From Pseudonocardia hydrocarbonoxydans (GTDB taxonomy: Bacteria > Actinomycetota > Actinomycetes > Mycobacteriales > Pseudonocardiaceae): a stretch of DNA of 36,608 bases. Where the stretch lies: assembly GCF_006539565.1 (NCBI RefSeq), contig NZ_BJNG01000049.1, positions 1 through 36,608 on the forward strand, written 5' to 3'. The position numbers and the translations under genes are program-made. Each line of letters opens with the position of its first letter. Within the stretch, counting starts at the first letter, position 1. Below, piece after piece: positions 1-7,342 of the stretch. The notes under the pieces were generated by a model. That model was not told where the DNA came from and ran no database searches. It worked only from the letters and a program-made list of their open reading frames with translations.

Positions 1-1
1 C

Positions 2-124
2 GGCCCGTCCGACGAGGTCATGAAGATCCTGCCCGCCCTGACGATCACCGGTGCCGAGCTCGACGAGGGCCTGGAGATCGTCCGGGAGTCCGTCCACGCC
101 GTGGTCGAGGGGATGTCCGGATGA
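2..124 (+). CDS. ectB: C-terminal end of a class III aminotransferase, probably diaminobutyrate aminotransferase EctB (partial)
   Basis: This open frame enters from the left edge and ends at a TGA at 122-124, leaving the last 40 residues. The sequence (GPSDEVMKILPALTITGAEL, then a helical tail) matches the small C-terminal domain of class III PLP-dependent aminotransferases, where the KILPxLTI stretch is conserved. EctB converts aspartate semialdehyde to 2,4-diaminobutyrate, the first step of ectoine synthesis. The name rests mainly on the ectD gene 54 bp downstream on the same strand; the fragment alone cannot exclude another aminotransferase of this class. No ectC lies between the two genes, so ectC must be upstream or elsewhere. 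Confidence 0.6.
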   Translation, partial: GPSDEVMKILPALTITGAELDEGLEIVRESVHAVVEGMSG

Positions 125-178
125 CCGGTCCAGGCGCGCGATGAACTGGTCCGGCAATCGAATCGGAAGGAGCTTGTC

Positions 179-1075
179 TTGGGTGTCGCCCAGGCGAGGA
201 TCGGCGACCGCTACCCCACCCGGGTGGCCGACCGTCCGGTGATCATCGACCGAGCGGAGCCCGCGGTGTGGAGTGCCGACCCGGGCCCGCTCTCGGCGGA
301 GGAGCTCCGCACGCATGATCGGGACGGCTTCGTCACCGTGCCGCAGTTGCTCACCCCCGAGGAGGTGGCGACCTACGCCGGCGAGCTGGAGCGGCTCGCC
401 GCGGATCCGGCGGTCCGCGCCGACGAGCGCACCGTCGTGGAGAAGGCCTCGCAGCAGGTCCGTTCGATCTTCGAGGTGCACGCGCTCAGCGACGCGATCG
501 CAGCACTGGTGGCCGACGAGCGGGTCGCCGGGCGGGCGCGGCAGATCCTCGGCTCCGAGGTGTACGTGCACCAGAGCCGGATCAACTACAAGCCCGGGTC
601 CGGCGGCGGCGGCTTCTACTGGCACTCCGACTTCGAGACCTGGCACGCCGAGGACGGCATGCCGTCCCCGCGTGCGGTGAGCATCTCGATCTCGCTGACG
701 GAGAACTACGCGCACAACGGCTGTCTGATGATCATGCCGGGGTCGCACAGGGAGTTCGTGGCGTGCGTGGGGGAGACCCCGGCCGACCACTACAAGGAGT
801 CGCTGCGCGAGCAGGAGATCGGCACGCCCGACGAGGGGAGCCTCACGTCGCTGGCGAACCGGCACGGGATCGCGATGCTCACCGGTGCGGCCGGCTCGGC
901 CACCCTGTTCGACTCCAACTGCATGCACGGCTCGGGCGGCAACATCACGCCGTTCCCGCGCTCGAACATCTTCATCGTGTTCAACAGCGTGGACAACGCG
1001 CTGCAGGAGCCGTACTCGGCCCCCGCCCCGCGGCCGGCGCACGTCGCGGCCCGGCGGTTCAGCCCGGTGGGCTGA
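179..1075 (+). CDS. ectD: Ectoine hydroxylase (ectoine 5-hydroxylase)
   Basis: A cytoplasmic non-haem Fe(II)/2-oxoglutarate dioxygenase of 298 aa that converts ectoine to 5-hydroxyectoine for osmotic and heat protection. The EctD signature is complete at about residues 146-163 (FYWHSDFETWHAEDGMP). The iron ligands are His149 and Asp151 in this motif and His250 in the SNCMHGSGGN segment. The length is normal for the family. I chose the TTG at 179 because GGAAGG lies at 165-170, with ideal spacing, and because the start fits the family N-terminus (DRYPTR). It probably shares a transcript with the aminotransferase gene ending at 124. Its last 17 bp overlap the convergent ClC gene. Confidence 0.95.
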   Translation: MGVAQARIGDRYPTRVADRPVIIDRAEPAVWSADPGPLSAEELRTHDRDGFVTVPQLLTPEEVATYAGELERLAADPAVRADERTVVEKASQQVRSIFEVHALSDAIAALVADERVAGRARQILGSEVYVHQSRINYKPGSGGGGFYWHSDFETWHAEDGMPSPRAVSISISLTENYAHNGCLMIMPGSHREFVACVGETPADHYKESLREQEIGTPDEGSLTSLANRHGIAMLTGAAGSATLFDSNCMHGSGGNITPFPRSNIFIVFNSVDNALQEPYSAPAPRPAHVAARRFSPVG

Positions 1076-2837
1076 CCCCGGCGGAACGCGGGCTCCCGGC
1101 GGGCCGGGCGGCGGCGCAGGCGGCGACCACGTCGCGGTGGTCCACCCAGCCGATCGGGTCCCCGCCCGCGGGTCCGACGACGGGCAGGCCGGTCGTCGCG
1201 TGCTCGTGCAGGACCGACACGGCGTCGTGCAAGGGTGTTCCGGCCTGCAGCGACGGCAGGGTGCGGGCCAGATCGGCGGCCGTGACGCCCGGTCCGGCGG
1301 TCGCCAGCGCATCCGCTGCGACGATGGTCCCGAGCAGGTCACCGCCGACCCGGACCGGCGCGACGCGGTAGCGGGCCGACCCGAATCGGGCGACGATCTC
1401 TGGCACGCGGCAGCTCCCCTCCAGCGGCTCGGGCGCGGGGCCCATCGCCTGCCCGACGGTCAGGCTGCGCAGCAGGTCCGGTGTCGACTCGGCGGTGATG
1501 TCCAGGCCCCGGCGGAGCAGCTTCAGCGTGTAGATCGTCTCGCGGGAGACCAGGTGGCTGATGCCGGTGGCGAGCGCGACCGCGGCCATCAGCGGGAGGA
1601 TGATCGAGTACTGCCCGGTCAGCTCGAAGACGATGACGAGTGCCGCGATCGGGGCGTGGCTCGCCCCGGCGAACACCGCGGCCATCCCGATCAGGCCGTA
1701 GGCGCCGGGGGAGATGCCCAGGCCGGGGAACGCGGCCTGGGCGACGAGTCCGAACGCGGTGCCACCCATGGCCCCGATGAACAGCGACGGCGCGAAGACC
1801 CCGCCCGACCCGCCGATCCCGATGGTCAGGCTCGTGGCGAGCATCTTGCCGACGAGCAGGACGAGCAGGAAGCCGAGCGCGTACCCGCCGTCGATCCCGT
1901 TCTGCAGGACGGGGTAGCCGACCCCGTACATCTGTGGCAGGACGAGCAGCACCCCGCCCAGGAGCAGGCCGCCCACGGCCGGGCGCAGCCACTCGGGGCC
2001 GCGCCACACCCGGTCGCAGGCGTCCTCGACCCGGTAGAGGAACCGGGCGAACGCCCAGCCCAGCAGGCCGGCGAGCAGCCCGAGCGCGGCGTAGAGCAGG
2101 TACTCGACCGGTGAGCCGACGCTGAACGGGGGCAGGACCAGGAACGGTTCGTCGCCCATCACGGTGCGCCCGACGACCGACGCGGTCACCGACGCGAGCA
2201 CGACGACCCCGAACGCCTCCGCGGAGAACGACCGGAGGATGAGCTCGAGCGCGAAGAACACCCCGGCGACGGGGGCGTTGAAGGTGGCGGAGATGCCACC
2301 GGCGGCGCCGCAGGCGACGAGCAGACCGAGCCGGTGCGGGGGCACCCTCAGCCACTGCCCCATCGACGAGCCCAGCGCGGCGCCGATCTGGACGATGGGG
2401 CCCTCGCGGCCGACCGACCCGCCCGAGCCGATGCACAGCGCCGAGGCCAGGGACTTGACCACGGCGACCCGGGGTGGGATCCGGCCGCCGTTGCGGGCGA
2501 CGGCGAGCATGACCTCGGGCACCCCGTGGCCGCGTGCCTCGCGGGCGAAGCGGTGCACCAGCGGCCCGTACAGCAGCCCGCCCAGCACCGGGGCCAGCAC
2601 CACGAACCACGCGCCCGCCCAGGGGAACGCCGGGTGGGCCGTGCCGCCGGACGCGCTGTAGTCGGTCGTGCCCGTGAACAGCTCGGTGAACGCCGTGATC
2701 AGCCAGCGGAACACGACCGCACCCATACCTGCACCCGCCCCGACCAGCAGCGCGAGCCCGACCAGGCCGGGTGCGGAGCCCCGCAGCAGGTCGTGCGCGA
2801 CACGGGCACGCCGGTGCAGGAAAACATGCATCGGCAT
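1059..2837 (-). CDS. ClC-family chloride channel/transporter with C-terminal CBS pair
   Basis: A membrane protein of about 592 aa. ClC selectivity motifs are clear: GSGGSVGREGP near residues 137-147, with the gating Glu in GREGP, and GGVFAP near residues 345-350. About ten hydrophobic segments precede a cytoplasmic tail from about residue 457 that resembles two CBS domains, which usually bind adenine nucleotides. By eye, the position equivalent to the internal proton-pathway Glu of E. coli ClC (second E of its EEM motif) is Leu here (FALEL), so channel versus antiporter behaviour is open. The frame stays open to 2951, but that would run into the divergent MarR gene. The paired ATGs at 2837 and 2831 are therefore better starts, although neither has a good ribosome binding site. 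Confidence 0.9.
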   Translation of the reverse strand: MPMHVFLHRRARVAHDLLRGSAPGLVGLALLVGAGAGMGAVVFRWLITAFTELFTGTTDYSASGGTAHPAFPWAGAWFVVLAPVLGGLLYGPLVHRFAREARGHGVPEVMLAVARNGGRIPPRVAVVKSLASALCIGSGGSVGREGPIVQIGAALGSSMGQWLRVPPHRLGLLVACGAAGGISATFNAPVAGVFFALELILRSFSAEAFGVVVLASVTASVVGRTVMGDEPFLVLPPFSVGSPVEYLLYAALGLLAGLLGWAFARFLYRVEDACDRVWRGPEWLRPAVGGLLLGGVLLVLPQMYGVGYPVLQNGIDGGYALGFLLVLLVGKMLATSLTIGIGGSGGVFAPSLFIGAMGGTAFGLVAQAAFPGLGISPGAYGLIGMAAVFAGASHAPIAALVIVFELTGQYSIILPLMAAVALATGISHLVSRETIYTLKLLRRGLDITAESTPDLLRSLTVGQAMGPAPEPLEGSCRVPEIVARFGSARYRVAPVRVGGDLLGTIVAADALATAGPGVTAADLARTLPSLQAGTPLHDAVSVLHEHATTGLPVVGPAGGDPIGWVDHRDVVAACAAARPAGSPRSAGVSPPG

Positions 2838-2843
2838 ATGTTT
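2822..2843. promoter_or_regulatory. Candidate MarR operator between the ClC and MarR genes
   Basis: AAACAT (2822-2827) and ATGTTT (2838-2843) form a perfect 6-bp inverted repeat around a 10-nt centre. This is an AT-rich island in otherwise very GC-rich DNA, at the start of the ClC gene and 78 bp before the divergent MarR gene. MarR proteins usually bind such dyads and repress both their own gene and the neighbour. The assignment is inferred from position and symmetry. Confidence 0.45.
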
Positions 2844-2920
2844 GCACAGGGCAACGACCGCTGACCCGGGGTTGTGGCGGCCCCCACCGTCCCGGCCGTC
2901 GGGCATGACAGGCTGCAGCG

Positions 2921-3433
2921 GTGAGCGATGCGACGTCGCGGCCCGGGGCACCGTCCACTCCTGGACCCGACGGGGAGGGCCGTGAGCTCGTCGATGCCGT
3001 CATGACCGCGAGCCGGGCGCTCGTCGCGATCGCGGCGCGGTCGCTGGCCGCCGCCGGCGAGGTCACCCTGCCGCAGTATCGCGCGCTGGTGGTACTGGCC
3101 ACCCGCGGGCCACAGCGGCCGGTCGACCTCGCGACCGCACTCGGGGTCAACCCGTCCTCGGCCACCCGGCTGCTGGACCGCCTCGACGTGGCCGGCCTGA
3201 TCCGCCGGACCCGGTTGCGGGCCGACCGACGGTCGCTGCGGGTGGCGCTCTCCCCGGCCGGACGCGACCTCGTCGCGGAGGTGACGCTGCTGCGCCGGGC
3301 GGAGGTCGAGCGGCTGTTCGCAGCACTGCCCGCGGACCAGCACGCGCTGGTGATCACGGCACTGCAGGCGATCTCCGAGGCCGCGGGCGAGACCCCCGAG
3401 GGCGATCTCGACGTCGGGCTCGGCTGGTACTGA
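2921..3433 (+). CDS. MarR-family transcriptional regulator
   Basis: A 170-aa winged-helix protein. After a Pro/Gly-rich N-terminus of about 20 residues comes the standard MarR layout: a dimerisation helix, then LPQYRALVVLA, the recognition region VNPSSATRLLDRLDVAGLIRR (about 65-85), and the wing with DRRSLRVALSPAGR. The GTG start at 2921 is the first sensible one. The gene diverges from the ClC transporter gene with an inverted repeat between them, so control of that gene is the obvious hypothesis; no ligand can be predicted. It ends 29 bp before the convergent response-regulator gene. Confidence 0.9.
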   Translation: MSDATSRPGAPSTPGPDGEGRELVDAVMTASRALVAIAARSLAAAGEVTLPQYRALVVLATRGPQRPVDLATALGVNPSSATRLLDRLDVAGLIRRTRLRADRRSLRVALSPAGRDLVAEVTLLRRAEVERLFAALPADQHALVITALQAISEAAGETPEGDLDVGLGWY

Positions 3434-3462
3434 CCGGGGCCCCGACGCCGTGCGCCGGAGGG

Positions 3463-4119
3463 TCAGACCAGCCCGGCGTCGTGCACGAGCAGCGCGACCT
3501 GGGTGCGGTTGTCCATGTCCAGCTTGGTGAGCACGTGGGTCATGTGCGCCTTGACCGTCGCGATGCTCATCACCAGATCGGTGGCGATCTCGGCGTTGGA
3601 CCGGCCGTGGGCCACGGCCACCGCGACCTCGTGCTCGCGAGGGCTGAGCACACGCAGCGCGGTCCGCGCCCGGTCGTGCGCGCCGGACTCGGCCGTGACG
3701 CGGTCCAGCAGCCGTCGGGTGACGGCGGGGGAGAGGATCGGGTCGCCCGCCGCGACCCGCAGGACGGCCTCGACGATCCGCGGGGGCGGGGTGTCCTTGA
3801 GCAGGAACCCGCCCGCCCCCGCGCGCAGGGCGCGCAGCACGTTCTCGTCGGTGTCGAAGGTGGTCAGCACGACGACCTCCGGGGGGTGCGGCCGGACACG
3901 CAGCCTGCGTGTCGCGGCGATGCCGTTGAGCCGCGGCATGCGCAGGTCCATGAGGACGACGTGGGGTGCGTGCGCGTCGACGAGCGGCTCGACCTCGTCC
4001 CCGTCGCCCGCCTCGCCGACGACGGTGATCCCGTCCGCGCCGTCGAGCATCATCGACAGGGCGGCGCGGACCAGCGCGTCGTCGTCCACGATCACGACGC
4101 GGACCGGCGGGCCGTTCAT
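3463..4119 (-). CDS. NarL/LuxR-type response regulator
   Basis: A 218-aa cytoplasmic regulator with a receiver domain (acidic VDDD near the N-terminus, phospho-acceptor Asp58 in VVLMDLRMPR, conserved Lys in LLKDTPP) and a C-terminal LuxR helix-turn-helix (LSPREHEVAVAVAHGRSNAEI to TVKAHMTHVLTKL). The start ATG at 4119 overlaps the kinase stop codon as ATGA, so the pair is translationally coupled. The cognate kinase is the upstream gene. Target genes are unknown. Confidence 0.93.
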   Translation of the reverse strand: MNGPPVRVVIVDDDALVRAALSMMLDGADGITVVGEAGDGDEVEPLVDAHAPHVVLMDLRMPRLNGIAATRRLRVRPHPPEVVVLTTFDTDENVLRALRAGAGGFLLKDTPPPRIVEAVLRVAAGDPILSPAVTRRLLDRVTAESGAHDRARTALRVLSPREHEVAVAVAHGRSNAEIATDLVMSIATVKAHMTHVLTKLDMDNRTQVALLVHDAGLV

Positions 4120-5249
4120 CCGGGCCACGGTAGTGCCGCGGACAGCCGGAACTCCCCGCCGGTGGCCCGGTGCGTGAGGTGCCCGCCGGCGAGCGTGGCG
4201 CGCTCGCCCAGGCCGACGAGTCCCGTCCCTCCCGGCCAGGACGGGATCGGCGGGTCCGGGAGCGGGTTGCGGATCTCGATCTCCAGGCCGGCACCGGGCC
4301 GTCCGGCGAGCCGGACGTGCACGGCGGCTCCGGGGGCGTGCCTGCGCGCGTTGGTCAGGCCCTCCTGCACGATGCGGTACGCGGTGCGACCCACCGTCGC
4401 GGGGAGCGTGCGGGGGTCGTCGAGGCAGTCGTCGACCCGGACGTCCGACCCGGCCGCGCGGGACTCCTCCACCAGTCCGGCGAGGTCGCCGAGCACCGGC
4501 TGGGGGCGGTCGTTCCCGGTCGTGGTGCCGTCGGCGCGCAGCACCCCGATGACCTCGCGGAGCTCGTCCAGCGCGATCTGCACGCCGTCGCGCACCACCC
4601 CCGCGGCCCGGGCCAGCTGCTCGGGCGGGGCGTCGGGCCGGTACTCGAGGGCGCCGGCGGACGCGGCCACCAGCGAGAGGCGGTGGGCCAGCACGTCGTG
4701 CATCTCCCGGGCGATGACGGTGCGCTCGGCCGAGCGGGCGGCGGCCACGCGTTCGGCCTGTTCGGTCTCGGCCCGGTGGGCCCGCTCGAGCAGCGAGTGG
4801 AGCACGTCGCGGCGGGCGCGGAGCAGGGCTCCCCAGGCGACGAGGGCCGCGTGCGCCGCGACGTCGAGCAGCAGCCACCATCCGTAGGGCAGGCCGTCGA
4901 CGGGCCGCAGCACGCCCTGCAGGGCGTGGGCCGCGATGCCGGCCAGCCCGATCGCGACGGCGGTCGGCAGCGGCCGGAACTGGGCGACCAGCAGCACCGC
5001 GAGGGTGGCCGGGGGCGTCGCGGCAGGGGAGAACGCGACGAGCACGACGAGCACCGACGCCGCGGCGACCGGCCACCGGGGCAGCCCGGCCAGGACGGCG
5101 CAGGCGAGCACCCCCACCCCGACGTCGACCCCGATCGGCACCGGTCCCGTGCCGGAGCGGCCGACCATCCCGACCGCGACGAGCACCCCGACGGCGCCGA
5201 CCATCCCGATCGTCACCCCCGGTCGGGGGACCCGGGGAGCGGACGTCAT
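4116..5249 (-). CDS. Two-component sensor histidine kinase, NarL/DesK type
   Basis: A 377-aa membrane kinase. The first 150 or so residues are a run of hydrophobic helices without a large extracellular sensor domain, suggesting it senses the membrane or something within it. A HisKA_3 domain follows with phospho-acceptor His184 in REMHDVLAHRLS, then a HATPase domain (N-box around YRIVQEGLTNARRHA, G-box around GTGLVGLGER). The frame is open to 5429, but the residues before Met at 5249 look non-coding, so 5249 is used. It forms a two-gene operon with the LuxR-type regulator. Confidence 0.9.
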   Translation of the reverse strand: MTSAPRVPRPGVTIGMVGAVGVLVAVGMVGRSGTGPVPIGVDVGVGVLACAVLAGLPRWPVAAASVLVVLVAFSPAATPPATLAVLLVAQFRPLPTAVAIGLAGIAAHALQGVLRPVDGLPYGWWLLLDVAAHAALVAWGALLRARRDVLHSLLERAHRAETEQAERVAAARSAERTVIAREMHDVLAHRLSLVAASAGALEYRPDAPPEQLARAAGVVRDGVQIALDELREVIGVLRADGTTTGNDRPQPVLGDLAGLVEESRAAGSDVRVDDCLDDPRTLPATVGRTAYRIVQEGLTNARRHAPGAAVHVRLAGRPGAGLEIEIRNPLPDPPIPSWPGGTGLVGLGERATLAGGHLTHRATGGEFRLSAALPWPG

Positions 5250-5432
5250 CGGCCGAGCGTAGGGCCGGCAGCCACCGACGGGTACCGACCGAAGTCGTAG
5301 CCGCTCGTCCTCCGAGGATGTCGGGGTCGATCGATCCGAGCGGCCGGCGGACCGTGATGACTTCCCGCCGGGCTCCGGGTGCATGGAGTCCGATCCGCGA
5401 GGGGGCTCCCCAGTCGCCTCGCGCACCATCGG

Positions 5433-5849
5433 TCACCCGGTGCCCGGGTCATCGTCACCGGTCCGCCGGCCGCTGTAGCAGTTGTAGCCGAGCGGTCCGG
5501 GACCGAGCCAGAGCGCGGAGGACATCGTCAGCCGTTCGTCAGGCGGGCGCCGGACGGTGTCCAGCACGGGTGCCAGGCCGCAGATCGCGAGGGAGCGGCG
5601 CCCCGACGGACGGAGCGCCCTGTGGTGGTGGAGCAGCAGTTCCGCTGCCCGGCAGCTCACGACACCGGCGCGCGACAGGTCGACCACGACGGTGCCCGTC
5701 CCGCGTCGCGGTGTCGTGCAGCACGGGGTCGGGACGCGCAGTGACGGTCGGACAGTCAGACAGACATCGCCGTCGAGGTGGACCCGGCCGTCCGAGGTGA
5801 CCGGCACGACCGGGTCGGTCACCGTCGGTTCATCACCAGCACCGGGCAT
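5433..5849 (-). CDS. STAS-domain-like protein (anti-sigma-factor antagonist-like, degenerate)
   Basis: About 138 aa from the ATG at 5849. Residues 15-110 resemble a STAS fold: a beta strand (VHLDGDVCLTV), then VVVDLSRAGVVSC, a helix (RAAELLLHHHRAL), the strand RRSLAICG and a helix (PVLDTVRRP). In classical antagonists the strand ends in D-S-S/T-G with a phosphorylatable Ser. Here the corresponding residues are S-C-R-A, so phospho-switching looks lost. There is no partner kinase gene next to it. The call is moderate; the frame has the right codon bias but the N-terminus is uncertain. Confidence 0.45.
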   Translation of the reverse strand: MPGAGDEPTVTDPVVPVTSDGRVHLDGDVCLTVRPSLRVPTPCCTTPRRGTGTVVVDLSRAGVVSCRAAELLLHHHRALRPSGRRSLAICGLAPVLDTVRRPPDERLTMSSALWLGPGPLGYNCYSGRRTGDDDPGTG

Positions 5850-5989
5850 CCCCCGTCTCCGATCCGGCTCCGCGATGCCCGGCCGATCCTCGCGCGGCCC
5901 GGCGGTGGCGTGCCGCGGCGACCGGGAAGCGTCAGGAGAACGTCGGGTACGGGGTGGGGGTGACGGCCGGACCGCAAGGAGTTCGTCAG

Positions 5990-6265
5990 ATGGGATCACC
6001 GTTCGATGCGCCACTCTGGACCCGTCCATCGGGCACGAGCCGGGGAGGGGTTGTGCGCGACAGGATTCGCGAGGCGCGCAGGCTCGCGGCGATCGCGCGG
6101 CAGCTCGCGGCGGACGATCCCCAGCTGGCCGAGGCGTTCCAGCTGTGGAACGAGCGGTGCGGCGGGGTGCCCGCCCGGATGCCGGGGTGGATGGCCGGGT
6201 CCGGGCCGGCCGCGGCGGTCGTCATCACGCTGCGTGGGGTGCTCGGCCGGCTGCTCCGCCGCTGA
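5990..6265 (+). CDS. Small hypothetical protein (91 aa) with hydrophobic C-terminus
   Basis: I do not recognise a family. AAGGAG at 5976-5981 sits 8 nt before the ATG at 5990, which fixes the start. The middle is a charged amphipathic helix (RIREARRLAAIARQLAADDP); the C-terminus (AAAVVITLRGVLGRLLRR) is hydrophobic and ends in Arg, so it may associate with the membrane. The central helix recalls the first helix of DUF3040-type actinobacterial proteins, but only weakly. The neighbouring gene on the opposite strand also encodes a small membrane protein. Confidence 0.55.
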   Translation: MGSPFDAPLWTRPSGTSRGGVVRDRIREARRLAAIARQLAADDPQLAEAFQLWNERCGGVPARMPGWMAGSGPAAAVVITLRGVLGRLLRR

Positions 6266-6283
6266 GCGCAGGACCGTGCCGCG

Positions 6284-6580
6284 TCACCAGGCCTGCGGTG
6301 GGGCGCCGGGTGGCCGTTCCGTCGATTGCTCGTCCCCGGCCGTGACCACGAGCAAGGCGAGGACGACGACGAACGCGGTCACCACGATGCCCGCCGTCGA
6401 CCCGCTCAGGACGGCCAGCCCCAGCACGATCGACACCGCCTCCCAGGCCGACACCGCCGTCCCGTCGACCGGGTCGGGGGCACCCCTGCCGGCCACGACC
6501 GGCGGCGGGACGTCATCCGGCCGGTCGGCTCCACCGTCGTGCACACCCAGCCACCGGCCCGCTCCGTACGGGAACCACAT
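6284..6580 (-). CDS. Small membrane protein (98 aa)
   Basis: The start is set by the strong ribosome binding site GAGGAGGTG just before the ATG at 6580. The N-terminal half is a Gly/Pro/Asp-rich soluble segment. The C-terminal half (about residues 45-80) is one long or two short hydrophobic helices (AVSIVLGLAVLSG, then TAGIVVTAFVVVLALLVV), followed by a charged tail. No catalytic motif is visible. It diverges from the lipoprotein gene at 6767, with the CGTCAG repeats lying between them. Confidence 0.65.
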   Translation of the reverse strand: MWFPYGAGRWLGVHDGGADRPDDVPPPVVAGRGAPDPVDGTAVSAWEAVSIVLGLAVLSGSTAGIVVTAFVVVLALLVVTAGDEQSTERPPGAPPQAW

Positions 6581-6643
6581 CCGGACCACCTCCTCGCCAC
6601 AGGGTCCCCATCGCCGGGGGGACCGACACGGGCCCGCGCACAC

Positions 6644-6675
6644 CGTCAGCAGACCGTCAGGTAGCGGTTCGTCAG
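6644..6675. promoter_or_regulatory. Triple CGTCAG direct repeat in the lipoprotein promoter region
   Basis: CGTCAG occurs at 6644-6649, 6655-6660 and 6670-6675, the first two exactly 11 bp apart. Hexamers at 11-bp spacing are typical of OmpR/PhoB-type regulators binding head to tail. The same hexamer in reverse complement occurs twice at 11-bp spacing near 11554-11571, just behind the OmpR-type operon. Binding by the regulator encoded at 9224 is an inference. Confidence 0.4.
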
Positions 6676-6766
6676 GTGATCGCAAGGACGGGAGCGTGCC
6701 CGGGGGGGTGCGGACGGGGTAGTCCGCCGGGGACCGCCACGCCAGAACCCAGGAGGACCGCCCGTC

Positions 6767-7342
6767 GTGAACGAGCACTCGTCCCGATCGACACCTATCC
6801 GGCGCGCCGCCACCCACGTCGCGACCGCGGTGGCGCTGGTGCTGCTCGTCGTCGGCTGCGGGGCGGGTCAAGAGGCGGCGACGAGCACGCAGGTCACCCA
6901 CGCCGCCGGCGCCGTCGGGCAGGTGGGACCGATCTCGGTGCTGGACGTGGAGTTCCGCTTCGCCCCGCCGATCGCGGGCGACGAGGTCTACGGCGTCGGG
7001 GACACCGCGCCGATGTCCGTGACCATCGTCAACAACGGGGCGATCGCGGACCGGCTGGTCCGGTTGTCCAGCCCGGTCGCGGCCGCGGGCGTCGTCGTCG
7101 CGGACGGTGTCGTCATCCCGGGGGGAGCGACGCTGACGGCCGGGCAGACGGGGGTGTCGTCGATCGAGGTGCCGTACGAGGACGACGCGGGCCTGATGGC
7201 GCTGACGGGTCTGCGTGAACCGCTCCGGTCGGGGCTGACCTACCCGGTCGTCCTGGGCTTCGAGCGGGCCGGGGATCTGGTCCTCGACGTCCCGGTCGCG
7301 ACCCCCGACGTACCCCGCGAACCCGCCGCCGACGATCGATGA
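6767..7342 (+). CDS. Secreted lipoprotein, LpqE/PCuAC-like
   Basis: A 191-aa exported lipoprotein. An Arg-containing N-region and a hydrophobic core lead to the lipobox LVVGC with Cys31 as the lipidation site. The mature part is an all-beta domain with VGDTAPMSVTIVNNGAIADRLV, resembling LpqE and other proteins near the PCuAC/DUF461 copper-chaperone family. The usual Met/His copper ligands are not obvious, so copper binding is doubtful. The GTG start has AGGAGGA at 6751-6757. It overlaps the next gene as ATGA, implying joint function with the membrane SGNH protein. Confidence 0.75.
   Translation: MNEHSSRSTPIRRAATHVATAVALVLLVVGCGAGQEAATSTQVTHAAGAVGQVGPISVLDVEFRFAPPIAGDEVYGVGDTAPMSVTIVNNGAIADRLVRLSSPVAAAGVVVADGVVIPGGATLTAGQTGVSSIEVPYEDDAGLMALTGLREPLRSGLTYPVVLGFERAGDLVLDVPVATPDVPREPAADDR

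Noticed and set aside
2838..2951. Longer N-terminus for the ClC protein starting at 2951
   Set aside because: It would overlap the divergent MarR coding region, and the extra residues are unlike any ClC N-terminus.
1339..3357. Minus-strand 672-codon frame across the ClC and MarR genes
   Set aside because: It runs through two well-supported genes in another frame and is Arg/Pro/Gly-rich.
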